Shown here: piece by piece, positions 23,895 to 33,705 of the stretch
Layout: each line of letters opens with the position of its first letter
Numbering within the stretch: position 1 is the first letter of the stretch
Source: Rhizomucor pusillus
Lineage: Eukaryota; Mucoromycota; Mucoromycetes; Mucorales; Lichtheimiaceae
Reading direction: 5' to 3'
Assembly: GCA_900175165.2 (NCBI GenBank)
Contig: FWWN02000285.1
Location: forward strand, 91,126 to 155,125
DNA: 64,000 nt
Made by a program: the position numbers and the translations under genes
Notes under the pieces: model-generated
Database searches by the model: none
What the model saw: only the letters and a program-made list of their open reading frames with translations
Told to the model about the DNA's origin: nothing

Positions 23895-24630
23895 ATGCCT
23901 GCGAGCCTTGACAGCGATCAACCACGCCGTAGACACACCCGAGCGGATCAAAGCGTGAACGAAAAAGAGATTAGCGATCTTTTGAACAATCGGAAAAGCA
24001 AACTAACCAAGGTTGATGAACTGAGCAGCAAGTTGAATGAATCTGTGTTAGAGTGGCTTCCCGAAAGCGACTATCTTGAACTTTGCGACCTTTTGCCACC
24101 CATCGATTTGTACTTTATCCGCAGACCAGATGTAACGAATTCTGACGATGACGATGACGGGCTGGGTGACAACGACGATGATAACAGCCCGTTGGAGGAA
24201 ATCATTGAAGAATATCCAAAAAATGTCGAGGATGCTATCCGCATGAAGAATGATCCGCGCTGCGTGCCGTGTATCAAACCAGAGATTTTCAAAGAACCTG
24301 CATTCAAAGAAACGGTAGAAGACTGGCAGGTGCTGCTTGCAGAGGGCATGCTTGAACCGTCAGACGACGAAGAGCAAAAGTCAAACGCACATCTACCGCC
24401 ACCACAGAGACAATCATCGCGAAAACGGAGCTGGAGCAAAGCAGAAGACGACGGTTGGAAGGTAAATTCACGACTGACTTCAATCTCTTTACGCGGCACA
24501 TATGCTCATACCTACATTAACTGCTTTGGAATAGGATGATAATTTTGAAGCATATTGGGGTGAACGCTTGCAGAAACAAAGGAAGTCGTAAGTTTAATTT
24601 GCTTGTTAAATCTCTAGAACCCGATCCTAA
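23895..24630 (+). CDS. Asx-homology (ASXH/DEUBAD)-like domain protein
   Basis: From the ATG at 23895 the product contains NRKSKLTKVDELSSKLNESV, LEWLPESDYLELCDLLPPID and, farther on, EIFKEPAFKETVEDWQVLLA followed by EGMLEPSDDEEQ. The order 'L..VD..L...LPE.....LL.LLPP.D' then 'F....F...V.DWQ.LLAEG...P' matches the Asx homology (DEUBAD) fold, known in animal ASXL proteins as the activator of the BAP1 deubiquitinase and present in fungal nuclear proteins. An acidic run (DDDDDGLGDNDDDN) sits between the halves, and a basic QSSRKRSWSK follows. Intron 1 starts after GWK at 24462; a short exon (DDNFEAYWGERLQKQRKS) follows, and the likely stop is at 24630, but the last acceptor is ambiguous. The start may also lie in an undetected upstream exon. 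Confidence 0.6.
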
Positions 24631-25747
24631 GCGAGCCGATAGAAATTCTAGGGCATCAGGGACAAAGAATACGAAATAGTATGCCATCGCTTGCATTGAT
24701 ATTGATCTTCAACAACGAACAATATACCCTAAACAGTCAATATGTTATCCACACGGCTTTTGCGTAATGGAGAATCGGAAATAACAGCCTTTGTATTGAA
24801 CAGTACTGTAACCTTCGAGCACGAGAACGTATCTACTTGGCAATGCTAGTTTTTGGTTTTGGTCTCTCCTGTATGAATCGTCTGGAAGTGCGCTACAAAG
24901 TAGCGCTCTCCGTTTGCCAAAGTTCATTATGCTTGGAAACCACCAGATTTATAAAGTAGATTAAGGGAATGGTTGTACCTTTATCTATTATTAGTTTGTG
25001 TTGCGGGACCGCAATGCTGCCCCGTTGCTGAAATTGGGGCCGGCGGTGTGTCCTAATATATCGGGTCAGAAAAGAGGAAACAATTATCAACCTGGGGAAG
25101 CTCATAAAGTATTACTTACAGCCCAGAACAAATGATGTGGACAGGTCCTTAAAGTCCTTCTGGCATAAATAATGATCTTGAATTAATATTACCTGTCTCC
25201 ATATAGAGTCGTAATATTTTCGTATATTCGTACAGCCAACGATATATCACATCCGAATATCTAGTTCGATGGAAGCTATTGATACAGAATGTTAAGACGC
25301 TCAAGTTAGCATATTACGTACACACTCCTCCATCATGATCGGCCGTTACCTACATTTCACAGCTTCCCTCCCATATCTTCCAACCGCCAAAACCATTAAA
25401 CTGGTTTCCATTGTTGGTATATCATACACTGGGACTATGGATGCAATGTTCAGTCTTCTGCACCGGAAAACTTGGTATTTTCTACTGCTCTGCCTTACCA
25501 TTATCAGCAGTTCTGCATTCCTGAAAAGACCTAAAAGTAGTCCGTAAGTCAGTGATCCACGGCCTAGAGTGTCGCTCTGGCTAAATAACATTATTGTTAG
25601 AAAAAAAACGTATTCTTTTGCATTATCTCATACTCTTATTCGCTGAATTTAACAACAGACTCTTTAGACCCGCCCTGAAATTGGCTCCAATGCTATCTGT
25701 GAGCTGTTTCCAATTTCGCCTTTTTTGACAGTGCAGGGACATAGATC
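24631..25747. other. Intergenic, 1.1 kb
   Basis: Promoter region of the cis-prenyltransferase. A few open frames of 60-80 codons on both strands show no recognisable domain and no supporting splice pattern. No RNA gene or repeat seen. Confidence 0.45.
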
Positions 25748-26893
25748 ATGTCTACTTTGCAACCTACAACGGTCCTGCAAACATGCAAGAGTAACTTGTC
25801 TTCAATCTGCCAGTCCGGACAAGATTTGCTAGAACGATGTACAGTGGCCATATTGCGGAAAGGTCCTATACCCCGTCATGTTGGATTCATTCTTGATGGC
25901 AATCGAAGGTTTGCACGCAAAGCTGGAGCTCAGAGTACACGATTTGGCCACTATGAAGGCTTTCGACAGCTAGAAAAGGTTGCTTCTAAGAGAGCCTGCA
26001 ACGCAATCTAAACTGGATCTAACCCAACACTGCCTGCTCTCAGGTGCTCGAATTATGCATGCGCTTAGGAGTGGAGGCGGTCACCGTATTTGCATTCAGT
26101 ATCGAAAACTTCAAACGATCAAAAGAAGAAGTGGACTACCTTATGGACTTGTTTCGAGAAGCATTCGCCAGTTTTTGTGATGAAAAGTAGGTATCGATTA
26201 AGGTATCTGTAGATCTACATTGCAGGCTAATGTATCTTTTCTCTAAATGCAGCGAACTAGTCGATGAATATGAGATTGGTGTACATTTTTGCGGCAATTT
26301 GAAATATCTACCCAAAGACGTTGCTGAATTGGCGATTAAAGTAGTCGAACGAACCAAACGTAACAAAAAGTAGGTTTTTGTAAAGCATCAGACAAGTATC
26401 AAGGATCATGCGAAATGAACAAATGAATTTGGCTTTTGAAGGAGAATCTTCAACATCTGCTGTCCATACACTGCCCGCGACGAAATGACAACAGCTATTA
26501 AGGATAGCATACGACTAGTTGAAGAGAATAGAATATCAATAGAGTAAGTCAATGTGTAGAGGTAGTAAGTTTGCATTCTGACATGAAGTTTTCCAAAGGG
26601 ACATTGATGAACAGCTCATCAGCAGTAATCTATCCACATCACACAGCCCGCCTCTGGATATTCTCGTACGCACATCAGGCGAGATACGTTTGAGCGATTT
26701 CTTGCTGTGGCAGGTCAGTATAAGTCTCACGACCTATCTTTCGATGCTCTGCTGATAATATATGTAGGCAAGCGATGGGTGCCAAATACAATTTATAGAT
26801 TGTTACTGGCCCGAATTTTCGCTGTGGAAGTTTTTACCCATCCTTCTAGAATACCAAATCTATCAAAACCGTGCTGTTGAAACGGATAGCTAG
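25748..26893 (+). CDS. RER2: Dehydrodolichyl diphosphate synthase (cis-prenyltransferase)
   Basis: Adds isopentenyl units in cis to farnesyl diphosphate to make the dolichol precursor for ER protein glycosylation. Six exons: the first encodes [20 protein letters not shown] (the DGNRR Asp is catalytic) and RFGHYEGF; the second gives [20 protein letters not shown] with [20 protein letters not shown]; then [33 protein letters not shown]; and the substrate-binding [17 protein letters not shown], followed by [19 protein letters not shown]. All hallmark regions I-V of the undecaprenyl/dehydrodolichyl synthase family are present. A C-terminal RxG motif, as in the catalytic subunit paired with NgBR/Nus1, is not evident; the protein ends VETDS. 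It may correspond to either yeast paralogue (RER2 or SRT1). Confidence 0.9.
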
Positions 26894-28517
26894 CAGATAG
26901 ATCACACCGCATGAACGATAGTGAGCCCCGTACCCAAAATACCCATTCAGTAAATTTGAATCTCCGTTATTGCATGCATTCCACAGTCAACATCTCCGGT
27001 CAATGCCAAGGGAGCCGGTTTCAAGGAGACAGAGGAGCAAGGGGTATAGCTGCTTTCTAGGAGACTTCTCTTATATTCATGGATGAAGAAGCTATGAATA
27101 GATCTACATTGTGGGAGAAACGGATAAAAGGATGTGGTGAACGAGTAATGACAAGAAGCTGCAAATGAATATTGGTTAAAGGAAAAATCATGCCACAAGA
27201 CAAGGTCTCTGTACTTTAATAATACGTAAGCCGTTGAGAAAGAGTCGATTTTAAAGCTGGTACCTCACATCGATACGATAAAGCGAATTTTGGAAACAGT
27301 TATCATGGCAGCATTATCGTAGCAACCTTGTCTTTGCTGTCAATTGTCGTACACGCAAAAGACAATGCATATCTAGAGATCCCATGGTATATATGCAGTA
27401 ATTTGGGTCTTATCTTCTTATCAAAATTCCTCGGATAGAATTCCATGATCCCAATCTCGTAGCTCAAATCGAAGAAGGGTGCATAAAATGAATGCAAGTT
27501 CTGTCACACGTCAATACCATGTTGTGGGGAGAAGCAGAGATTCATATTATAGTGGCCGGAATGGCGCCTTTTAAGAGCATATTTCGAATGGATATCATTT
27601 GACGATCGTGGATACGGAAGGCGTATCAGTCTTACAAAGATATTTGCGTTATCGGCCGGGGTCTGCAAGCATAAATGAAATGCCAAGCTTAACTTGGTTT
27701 AGCGAGAAGATGTGGCTCACATCATTGGCTTGAGTCACTTGGAAGTTTCGCTTTTATAGTTCTCGGAGAACGGCAAAAACCTGATATATTGGGACCTGCC
27801 TGCAGCCCCTCGCACAATGGAATATTGGTAAATCTTCCATACTCAGACGCATACATGGTCTCAGTTACTACAGAGCTTCGATATCGCGTTGTTACATATG
27901 TGGCAGTGCCCACTCAGCCAACCTAACCATCGAGGCGCAACAGCGATTTTCAAGTGACTAGTTTAAGAGCGGTTTGGGGCTTATGTATATCATCTACAAA
28001 GCATCGCGCACTTTGCTGCGTGGCTGACGAAAGTTTAGTTCTTAATTCACTTTCCGTTGCACTGCAAAATATAGACAACAAAAGTGTAAAATTTAGACGG
28101 CGCGTGTTCCACAATCGATCAAATGATTGGAGCAAAATCAGCCCCGTATTTATATACCATTGCCCGTATAGTTACAGCAGTGGTGTAAAGGCAACTGCAA
28201 ACCAACAATAGCTGATTTCTTTCCCAATGCCAGTTACACTCAATCAATGCAATAAATAACATAGCCAGTTGCAGGATCAGCGAAGCAGTAGCTGTAAATG
28301 TAGTACCTACCAACATCCATTGGAGTACAGAGTGGGTTTCGAGGGAAAGAAGAAACATACAAAGACGGTCTAAAAATAAAATGGCTGTTTTTGGAAAATG
28401 TCGTGGTAGCCCAACGCCACTCTTTTCCAGCTGTGCCATGAAAAGCCTCCTTTTTCAGAGGGTTTCTTCTTTCTTCCTTTTGCTCATCGCGCTCGCTTCC
28501 TCTTTTCAGGTACAACC
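26894..28517. other. Intergenic, 1.6 kb
   Basis: Holds the promoter of the GT2 gene; a TC-rich stretch (28,440-28,510) directly precedes its start codon. Several short frames on both strands around 27,500-27,950 have a mildly protein-like composition but conflict with each other, and none can be assigned. Confidence 0.45.
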
Positions 28518-30141
28518 ATGTTGTATTTGACCGATGACTTGGGCTTGCTGCCCTTTTTCCTGCCATTAGGCGTCATTGGTTTCTATCGTTACCTTTGGTA
28601 CGCTATCCGAATCATTGCGTATCTCGTCTACCAACCTCGACGACCACGAGCAAATCCTACGTATCGAGCCGAGGAAGATGTTACAATTATCGTACCAACA
28701 ATTGACGCCGGTGAAGAGTTCAAAATTGCAGCCAGAAGCTGGCTCGCCTGCAAGCCCAAGGAGATTCTGATTATTACAGAAACCAGTATGAGAGGGCCGT
28801 TGCAGGAGCTAGCAAACGAAGTAGACCCCTCAAGAATCAGGGTGCTAACGGTTCCTAAGGCCAACAAACGCCTGCAGATGGTTGAAGGTGTCAACAACAC
28901 AACCACCGAAATTCTTGTATTTGCCGACGACGACGCCATTTGGAAGCCGACTATGCTCGATTATATTTTGGCTTGCTTTGAAGATTTGAAGATGGGAGGT
29001 GTAGGCACTTCTCAGACCGTGCACGCCGTCGATCCCAATGGCCATCAGACGATGTGGGAAATTCTGGCTGGTTTCCGTCTTACCAGTCGAAATATTGAAA
29101 TCGCAGCATCGACGCATATTGATGGCGGTATTTGCTGCCTATCAGGACGCACAGCTGCCTACCGTACTCTCATCTTGAAAGACCCTGCTTTCCAGTACTG
29201 CTTCACGAACGACTATTGGCTCGGCAAATACCCACTCAACTCGGGCGACGATAAATTCTTGACTCGCTGGATGGTATCGCACGGCTGGAATACTTATGCC
29301 CAGTGCTGTAAGGAGGCCGAGTTGTTTTCGACATTCAAGAACAACTGGCGCTTCTTGAAGCAGGTCTTGCGTTGGACCCGTAACACCTGGCGCTCAGATT
29401 TCCGCTCTCTTTTCACCGAACGTTACATTTGGCGCAGACATCCTTATGTCGCTTTCACTATGGTCGACAAGATTTTCAATCCCTTGACTCTTCTAGCTGG
29501 TCCGATCTTGGTCGGCGTGTTTGCTTCACTGCAAGAAAAGAACGCAGGTCCTACTAACCCACCGCTACCTGCATGGAACGTTGCCGTATCTTACATCTGC
29601 TGGCTGCTTGTTACCCGTTTTGTCAAATTGATCCCCCACTTTTTGAAGCGACCGCAAGATATCTGGGTTCTCCCATTCTGGCTGGTTTTCAACTACTACT
29701 TTGCGATTATGAAGATCTATGCCCTCTTTACACTGCACGTTACTGCCTGGGGTACTCGCACATTTGCCAATGTAAGTCACAAAACTCATGCTTGCTATAC
29801 ATCTATAAGCTAAACTTTATGCAATTCAGGGTGAAGGTTTGGGTGCAACTATGGAAGAGAAGGAAAAGGGATCCCCTGAAGGATCCTCCCACGAGACTCT
29901 ACGCAATACTCCAGAAGTAAAGATCGAGATGGATGAACTGAATCGTTCGCACAACAACAACAGCAATGTGAATAGCAATAACCATCAGCATTCCGGTGCG
30001 GATAATCGACGTCACGCAGACCCCTTCAACGACGACTACAACGAAGATGAGTATCGTCCACCTGCACCGGCATTCTATGATCGCCAAAGCGGTTACGAAT
30101 CCGTCCCCATGCAACATCAAGCTGCTGCACCTCACAACTAA
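28518..30141 (+). CDS. Family-2 glycosyltransferase, fungal GT2 / hyaluronan-synthase-like
   Basis: Two exons (28518-29771, 29830-30141), 521 residues. A membrane segment lies near the N-terminus (LPFFLPLGVIGFYRYLWYAI). The GT-A domain begins EDVTIIVPTIDAG, with the DxD-type FADDDAIW, an acceptor-site NSGDDKFLTRW, and the processive QVLRWTR (QxxRW) motif. C-terminal hydrophobic helices follow (FNPLTLLAGPILVGVFASL; ISYICWLL-type; WLVFNYYFAIMKIYALF). This pattern matches the fungal GT2 enzymes related to cryptococcal Cps1 and to ZtGT2, needed for surface hyphal growth; the polymer made is not known here. After the intron the tail is hydrophilic, Asn/His-rich and acidic, likely cytosolic. The enzyme is expected in the plasma or Golgi membrane. 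Confidence 0.87.
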
Positions 30142-30575
30142 ACTCCAACTAATTTTGTAATTAGTCCCCCGACCTTCAACTTTCTTATCATCCAGACATT
30201 GGCAGCGTAGAAATACCAGGACAAGCTGCTCCTATCTTTCTTTACATATCTCTTTTTCTCTCACTCATCAACTCCTTCCTTCTTGTTGTAGCGTAACTTG
30301 CGTTTTGCTTCTCTTTCCTTTTTCTGCACTATCTTATATCTGACATGGCTCCCTACTAAATTATCCTTCGGAAGCTAATAGATACTCTCACGTATCTTTT
30401 CTCTCTCTTTCTCTCTCTGTCTTTGCAATTCATCCGCAGTAGTCTGAATCTCCATGCTAGTCCACCTGTCGATAATTGCATTTTGTAATTAAGCTTTATT
30501 GCAAATAGGTTCGTTTGATGGATCTTGTAAGCATCTTTGTAATAGTCTATGGACAGATAGCATGCAAAAGTGTAT
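30142..30575. other. Convergent 3' flanks of GT2 and MTG1 genes
   Basis: About 430 bp between two stop codons that face each other. Contains CT-rich low-complexity sequence (30,236-30,260 and 30,400-30,420). No gene. Confidence 0.5.
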
Positions 30576-31613
30576 TTACAATGGTGATGGTTCAGATGAT
30601 GAAGTTGATGATGATGCATTTTTCATCCGTTCTTCCTTGCGTTGCTGAAGCTTTGCTAACTTCTTAATTTGGCGTCTGCTTGGCTGCAGATTAGGTGTCT
30701 GCGACTTGTCGAATGCTGCTTGCAAACTTTCCTGGTTCAAATCGTCCAAGGTAAACCGACCAAACTTGCCCTCACGGTATTGCTTTAGGAAAAATTTGCT
30801 AGCCAGCGTGAAATCCAATTCGCCTCCCTTGACAACAGCACCGATACGTTTGGCTACGGCTTCTAACAGCACATTGATGTCGTTTGTCGGTTCTGCCATG
30901 TTGAAATATGACGTATAAATATCATATGCATGACGCCGGTTGAGTTCGTACAGCAGATAATCAGCCATCACCTGCTCGTCTGCAAGGTGGTCGCGGATAC
31001 CGCCCGTAACTGCCACTTTGAGACTTCGTATAGGATCGCCAATGTGAGGAACCATGACACCCGGGGTATCAATCAAATAGACGGCTGGGTGTTCCTTGAC
31101 CTTGATGGTGCCTACAACGTTGCGTGTAACGCCAGGCTGGTTGCCAGTAGCGGCTGCCTTGCCTTTGCCAACACCCACGCGGCGCAGTGCGTTTATCAAC
31201 GAGGATTTACCAACGTTCGGCATACCAACAATCATAAGCGTCACTTGGGGTATCGGTTGTGCAAGCGAGGCAGCATGCCGCAAAATAGCACGAATGTCCT
31301 TGTCGGTCTGACAGCTCGTGAACAGCACAGGCTGGTTCAACTCTGTCAATGCCTTTTGCACAGGCTGTTTCGTGTTGGGATCCGCCAGATCGTACTTATT
31401 GTATACAATCAGTCGAGGCTTTTTACCAACTACTTTTTCAAAGTTGGGATTGACAGACGAAAGTGGTATTCTAGCGTCACGCACTTCCACAACGAGATCG
31501 ACACCATTCAGACGTTCAGAGATTAGGCGAAGGCCTTTCGCCATATGTCCCGGAAACCAGTTAATGACGCGATCGTATGGAAAGCTCGATCGTGGAATGA
31601 AACGGGCGGCCAT
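30576..31613 (-). CDS. MTG1: Mitochondrial ribosome-associated GTPase 1 (MTG1/YlqF family)
   Basis: Circularly permuted GTPase for assembly of the mitochondrial large ribosomal subunit. Uninterrupted 345-residue frame. The G motifs appear in permuted order: G4 VYNKYDLAD comes first, G1 GMPNVGKSSLINALR afterwards, then G2 GVTRNVVGTI and G3 DTPGVMVPH. The N-terminal FPGHMAKGLRLISERLNGVD with VVEVRDARIPLSS is the YlqF/MTG1 signature. The start at 31613 (MAARFIPRSSFPY) gives a basic, hydroxylated leader consistent with mitochondrial import. A CTTTACTTACAG sequence just upstream could be the acceptor of an intron in the 5' UTR. The C-terminus is Lys/Ser-rich. Only 85 bp separate its start from the ZWF1 stop on the same strand. 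Confidence 0.92.
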   Translation of the reverse strand: MAARFIPRSSFPYDRVINWFPGHMAKGLRLISERLNGVDLVVEVRDARIPLSSVNPNFEKVVGKKPRLIVYNKYDLADPNTKQPVQKALTELNQPVLFTSCQTDKDIRAILRHAASLAQPIPQVTLMIVGMPNVGKSSLINALRRVGVGKGKAAATGNQPGVTRNVVGTIKVKEHPAVYLIDTPGVMVPHIGDPIRSLKVAVTGGIRDHLADEQVMADYLLYELNRRHAYDIYTSYFNMAEPTNDINVLLEAVAKRIGAVVKGGELDFTLASKFFLKQYREGKFGRFTLDDLNQESLQAAFDKSQTPNLQPSRRQIKKLAKLQQRKEERMKNASSSTSSSEPSPL

Positions 31614-31698
31614 GGTGACTGAAAAAAGGTTCACTGTAAGTAAAGTATAGCCAGCCGTCCGATTAATTGCAATTACGCTGAATAAAATCTATATTACT

Positions 31699-33543
31699 TT
31701 ATTGCTTGGTCTTATCACTTGCGACGCTCTGGAGAGGCCAGTCATAGTTTGCATCAGATCTATCGTAGCCATACTTGCGTACGAAGTCGTCCAGCTCTGC
31801 AGGACCACGACTACCATACTCATATGGCTTCACTGGAATGCTAGAGTCGCTGTCAATCTTGTGAAGAAGCGGTGTAAAGATCTTCCAAGCAGCTTCGAGT
31901 TCGTCGTCGCGGACAAAGTTGGAGTGATCAGCCCTCAAGACATCGAGGATAAGAGATTCATAGGCGTCAGGAATAGCAAGATCAGTGTATCGGTTGTGGT
32001 ATGAAAGGTCAAGATCCGTCTGGATGGTTTGGTACGACAATCCGGGTTGCTTGTTGTTGAATTTGACATAGACAGCTTCCCGAGGTTGTACTCTGAGTAC
32101 AAGCTCGTTGCGTGGAGATCCCTTGTAGAGGCTACCGGCGACGTTGCGGAACTGGATACGTACTTCTACCTTGGCATCATTGAGTGCCTTGCCAGCCTTC
32201 AGAATAAAAGGTACACCCTCCCAACGCTCATTCTGAATCCAGCAGACAAGCGCGGCAAAGGTGGGCGTACGGCTTTGCTTGTTCTTTAAAGTATCATCTT
32301 CCAGGTAGCCTGGCTTGCCGTTTGCACCAATATATTGACCCAACAAGGCATCTTCTGCAACGATGGGAGGGATGCACTTCAGAACTTTGACCTTCTCGTC
32401 GCGGATAGCTTCGGATTCGGTGGAGATAGGTCTTTCCATGGCAATCAGGGACAGCACCTGCAACAGATCTATGTATATCAATTGCATCTTTAGTGATCTA
32501 TGCTCCATCTCGGGAAAATAACGTTGGCGGGAAAATACTTGCGGTTCTGCATAACGTCCCGAATAATGCCAAAATCATCAAAGTAGCCTCCTCGACCTTC
32601 GGTGCCGAAGGGTTCCTTGAAAGTGATCTGGACATTGTCGATAAACTTGCGATCCCAGATCTGGTTGAAAAACACATTAGCGAATCGGACCATCATGACG
32701 TTTTTGACCATCTCTTTTCCGAGATAGTGATCAATGCGGTAAATCTAATAATCTTCTAGTGTGAGCGGAGCTTCCCGGGGATATTTCTGTTTCCAACAAA
32801 AAACCTCCTCTTCCTTGAACAACGCCCCAAGTTCCCGGGCAAGTTGGTTGGAGCTGTCGGTATCCATGCCAAAAGGCTTTTCTACAACCAGACGGTTCAA
32901 TCCTTCTTTTGCATATACATTCTTCTTGAGCCCCTTGGCGACAGGAACGAAAACGGATGGTGGAAGCGCCATGTAGAATACTCGATGCTTCTTTCCAGAC
33001 TCGATCTTGCGCTGTGTTTCGCTCTCGGTGATCACCCAGTCAAGTTCTTGCCAGGATTCGTCCTGGTCGTACAATCCAGCCTGATAGCTCGTGATTTTCT
33101 TGAAACTCTCGAGTTGCTGCTTTGTATTCTCGTCAGGAAGCTTGATGTATTGGGTGACTCGAGCCAAGTAGTCGTCGTGACTCATCTTGGTACGAGCATA
33201 GCCAACAATGTGGGTGTTTTGAGGCAGGAATCCGTTGCGATACAACCCAAACAGTGCTGGGTATGTTTTCTTTTTAGCAAGGTCGCCAGAGGCACCCAAA
33301 ACTAATATGGATCAAAAGTCAATTCTAATATCCGAGTATGAAAAACTGCCTGGACTGCAGCAGCCTGGATGCAAGTTTCTTGTTGGACTGATAATAAGCC
33401 TGTTCCTGGAACACGGCTACTGCTACTGCTGCTGCTGCACCCCTGGAAATACGAGCGTTTTCTAAATTCTTACCAACAATGGTTACGGAGCCCTGCAGCT
33501 CTCTGGCAACTTGTTCGCGGATAAGCTCAGTGGGAGTTGGCAT
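31699..33543 (-). CDS. ZWF1: Glucose-6-phosphate 1-dehydrogenase
   Basis: First enzyme of the oxidative pentose phosphate pathway, making NADPH in the cytosol. Four exons (33543-33474, 33301-32805, 32744-32543, 32468-31699) total 1539 nt, 512 residues, the usual length. The coenzyme fingerprint [16 protein letters not shown] is preceded by VTIVVL across intron 1. The active-site [13 protein letters not shown] is rebuilt at the start of exon 3, and [27 protein letters not shown] and [18 protein letters not shown] are intact. The third intron (32469-32542) has a GC rather than GT donor (C|GCAAGT), the only joint that restores [20 protein letters not shown]. The start [18 protein letters not shown] is chosen over a longer upstream frame. 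Divergent from the RAVE gene across a 162 bp promoter. Confidence 0.95.
32469..32542 (-). other. GC-AG intron in ZWF1
   Basis: 74-nt intron with donor C|GCAAGT and acceptor CATAG. No GT donor nearby gives the conserved MQNHLLQVL sequence; the GC donor joins AAC C with AT CTG TTG exactly. The donor otherwise fits the strong consensus expected of GC-AG introns. Confidence 0.8.
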
Positions 33544-33705
33544 GGTGGTAGTGACGGAAAAAACCAGGAAGGGAAGACCCAGATGCTTCCCGCGTTCTTT
33601 AGTAGACCCCAAAAGCGTCATTCATCCCCCGCGATGGTGCTCCGACGTTGAAAAGTGCAGCGGATGTTGCATGATGCCAGTCGTTGGGCCCGCTTTGGCA
33701 GAACA
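33544..33705. promoter_or_regulatory. Shared divergent promoter of ZWF1 and the RAVE gene
   Basis: Only 162 bp separate the two start codons, so both promoters must lie here or overlap the neighbouring 5' ends. No TATA box is obvious. Assignment rests on geometry alone. Confidence 0.5.

Noticed and set aside
25335..25547. Small membrane-protein frame upstream of RER2
   Set aside because: Hydrophobic composition only; no conserved motif, and an opposite-strand frame is equally open.
27504..27913. Protein-like short frames on both strands upstream of GT2
   Set aside because: Several frames conflict over the same bases and none extends or splices into a longer product.
31614..31634. Longer N-terminus for MTG1
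   Set aside because: The upstream codon is GTG, and the sequence just before it looks like a splice acceptor; the ATG at 31613 suffices.
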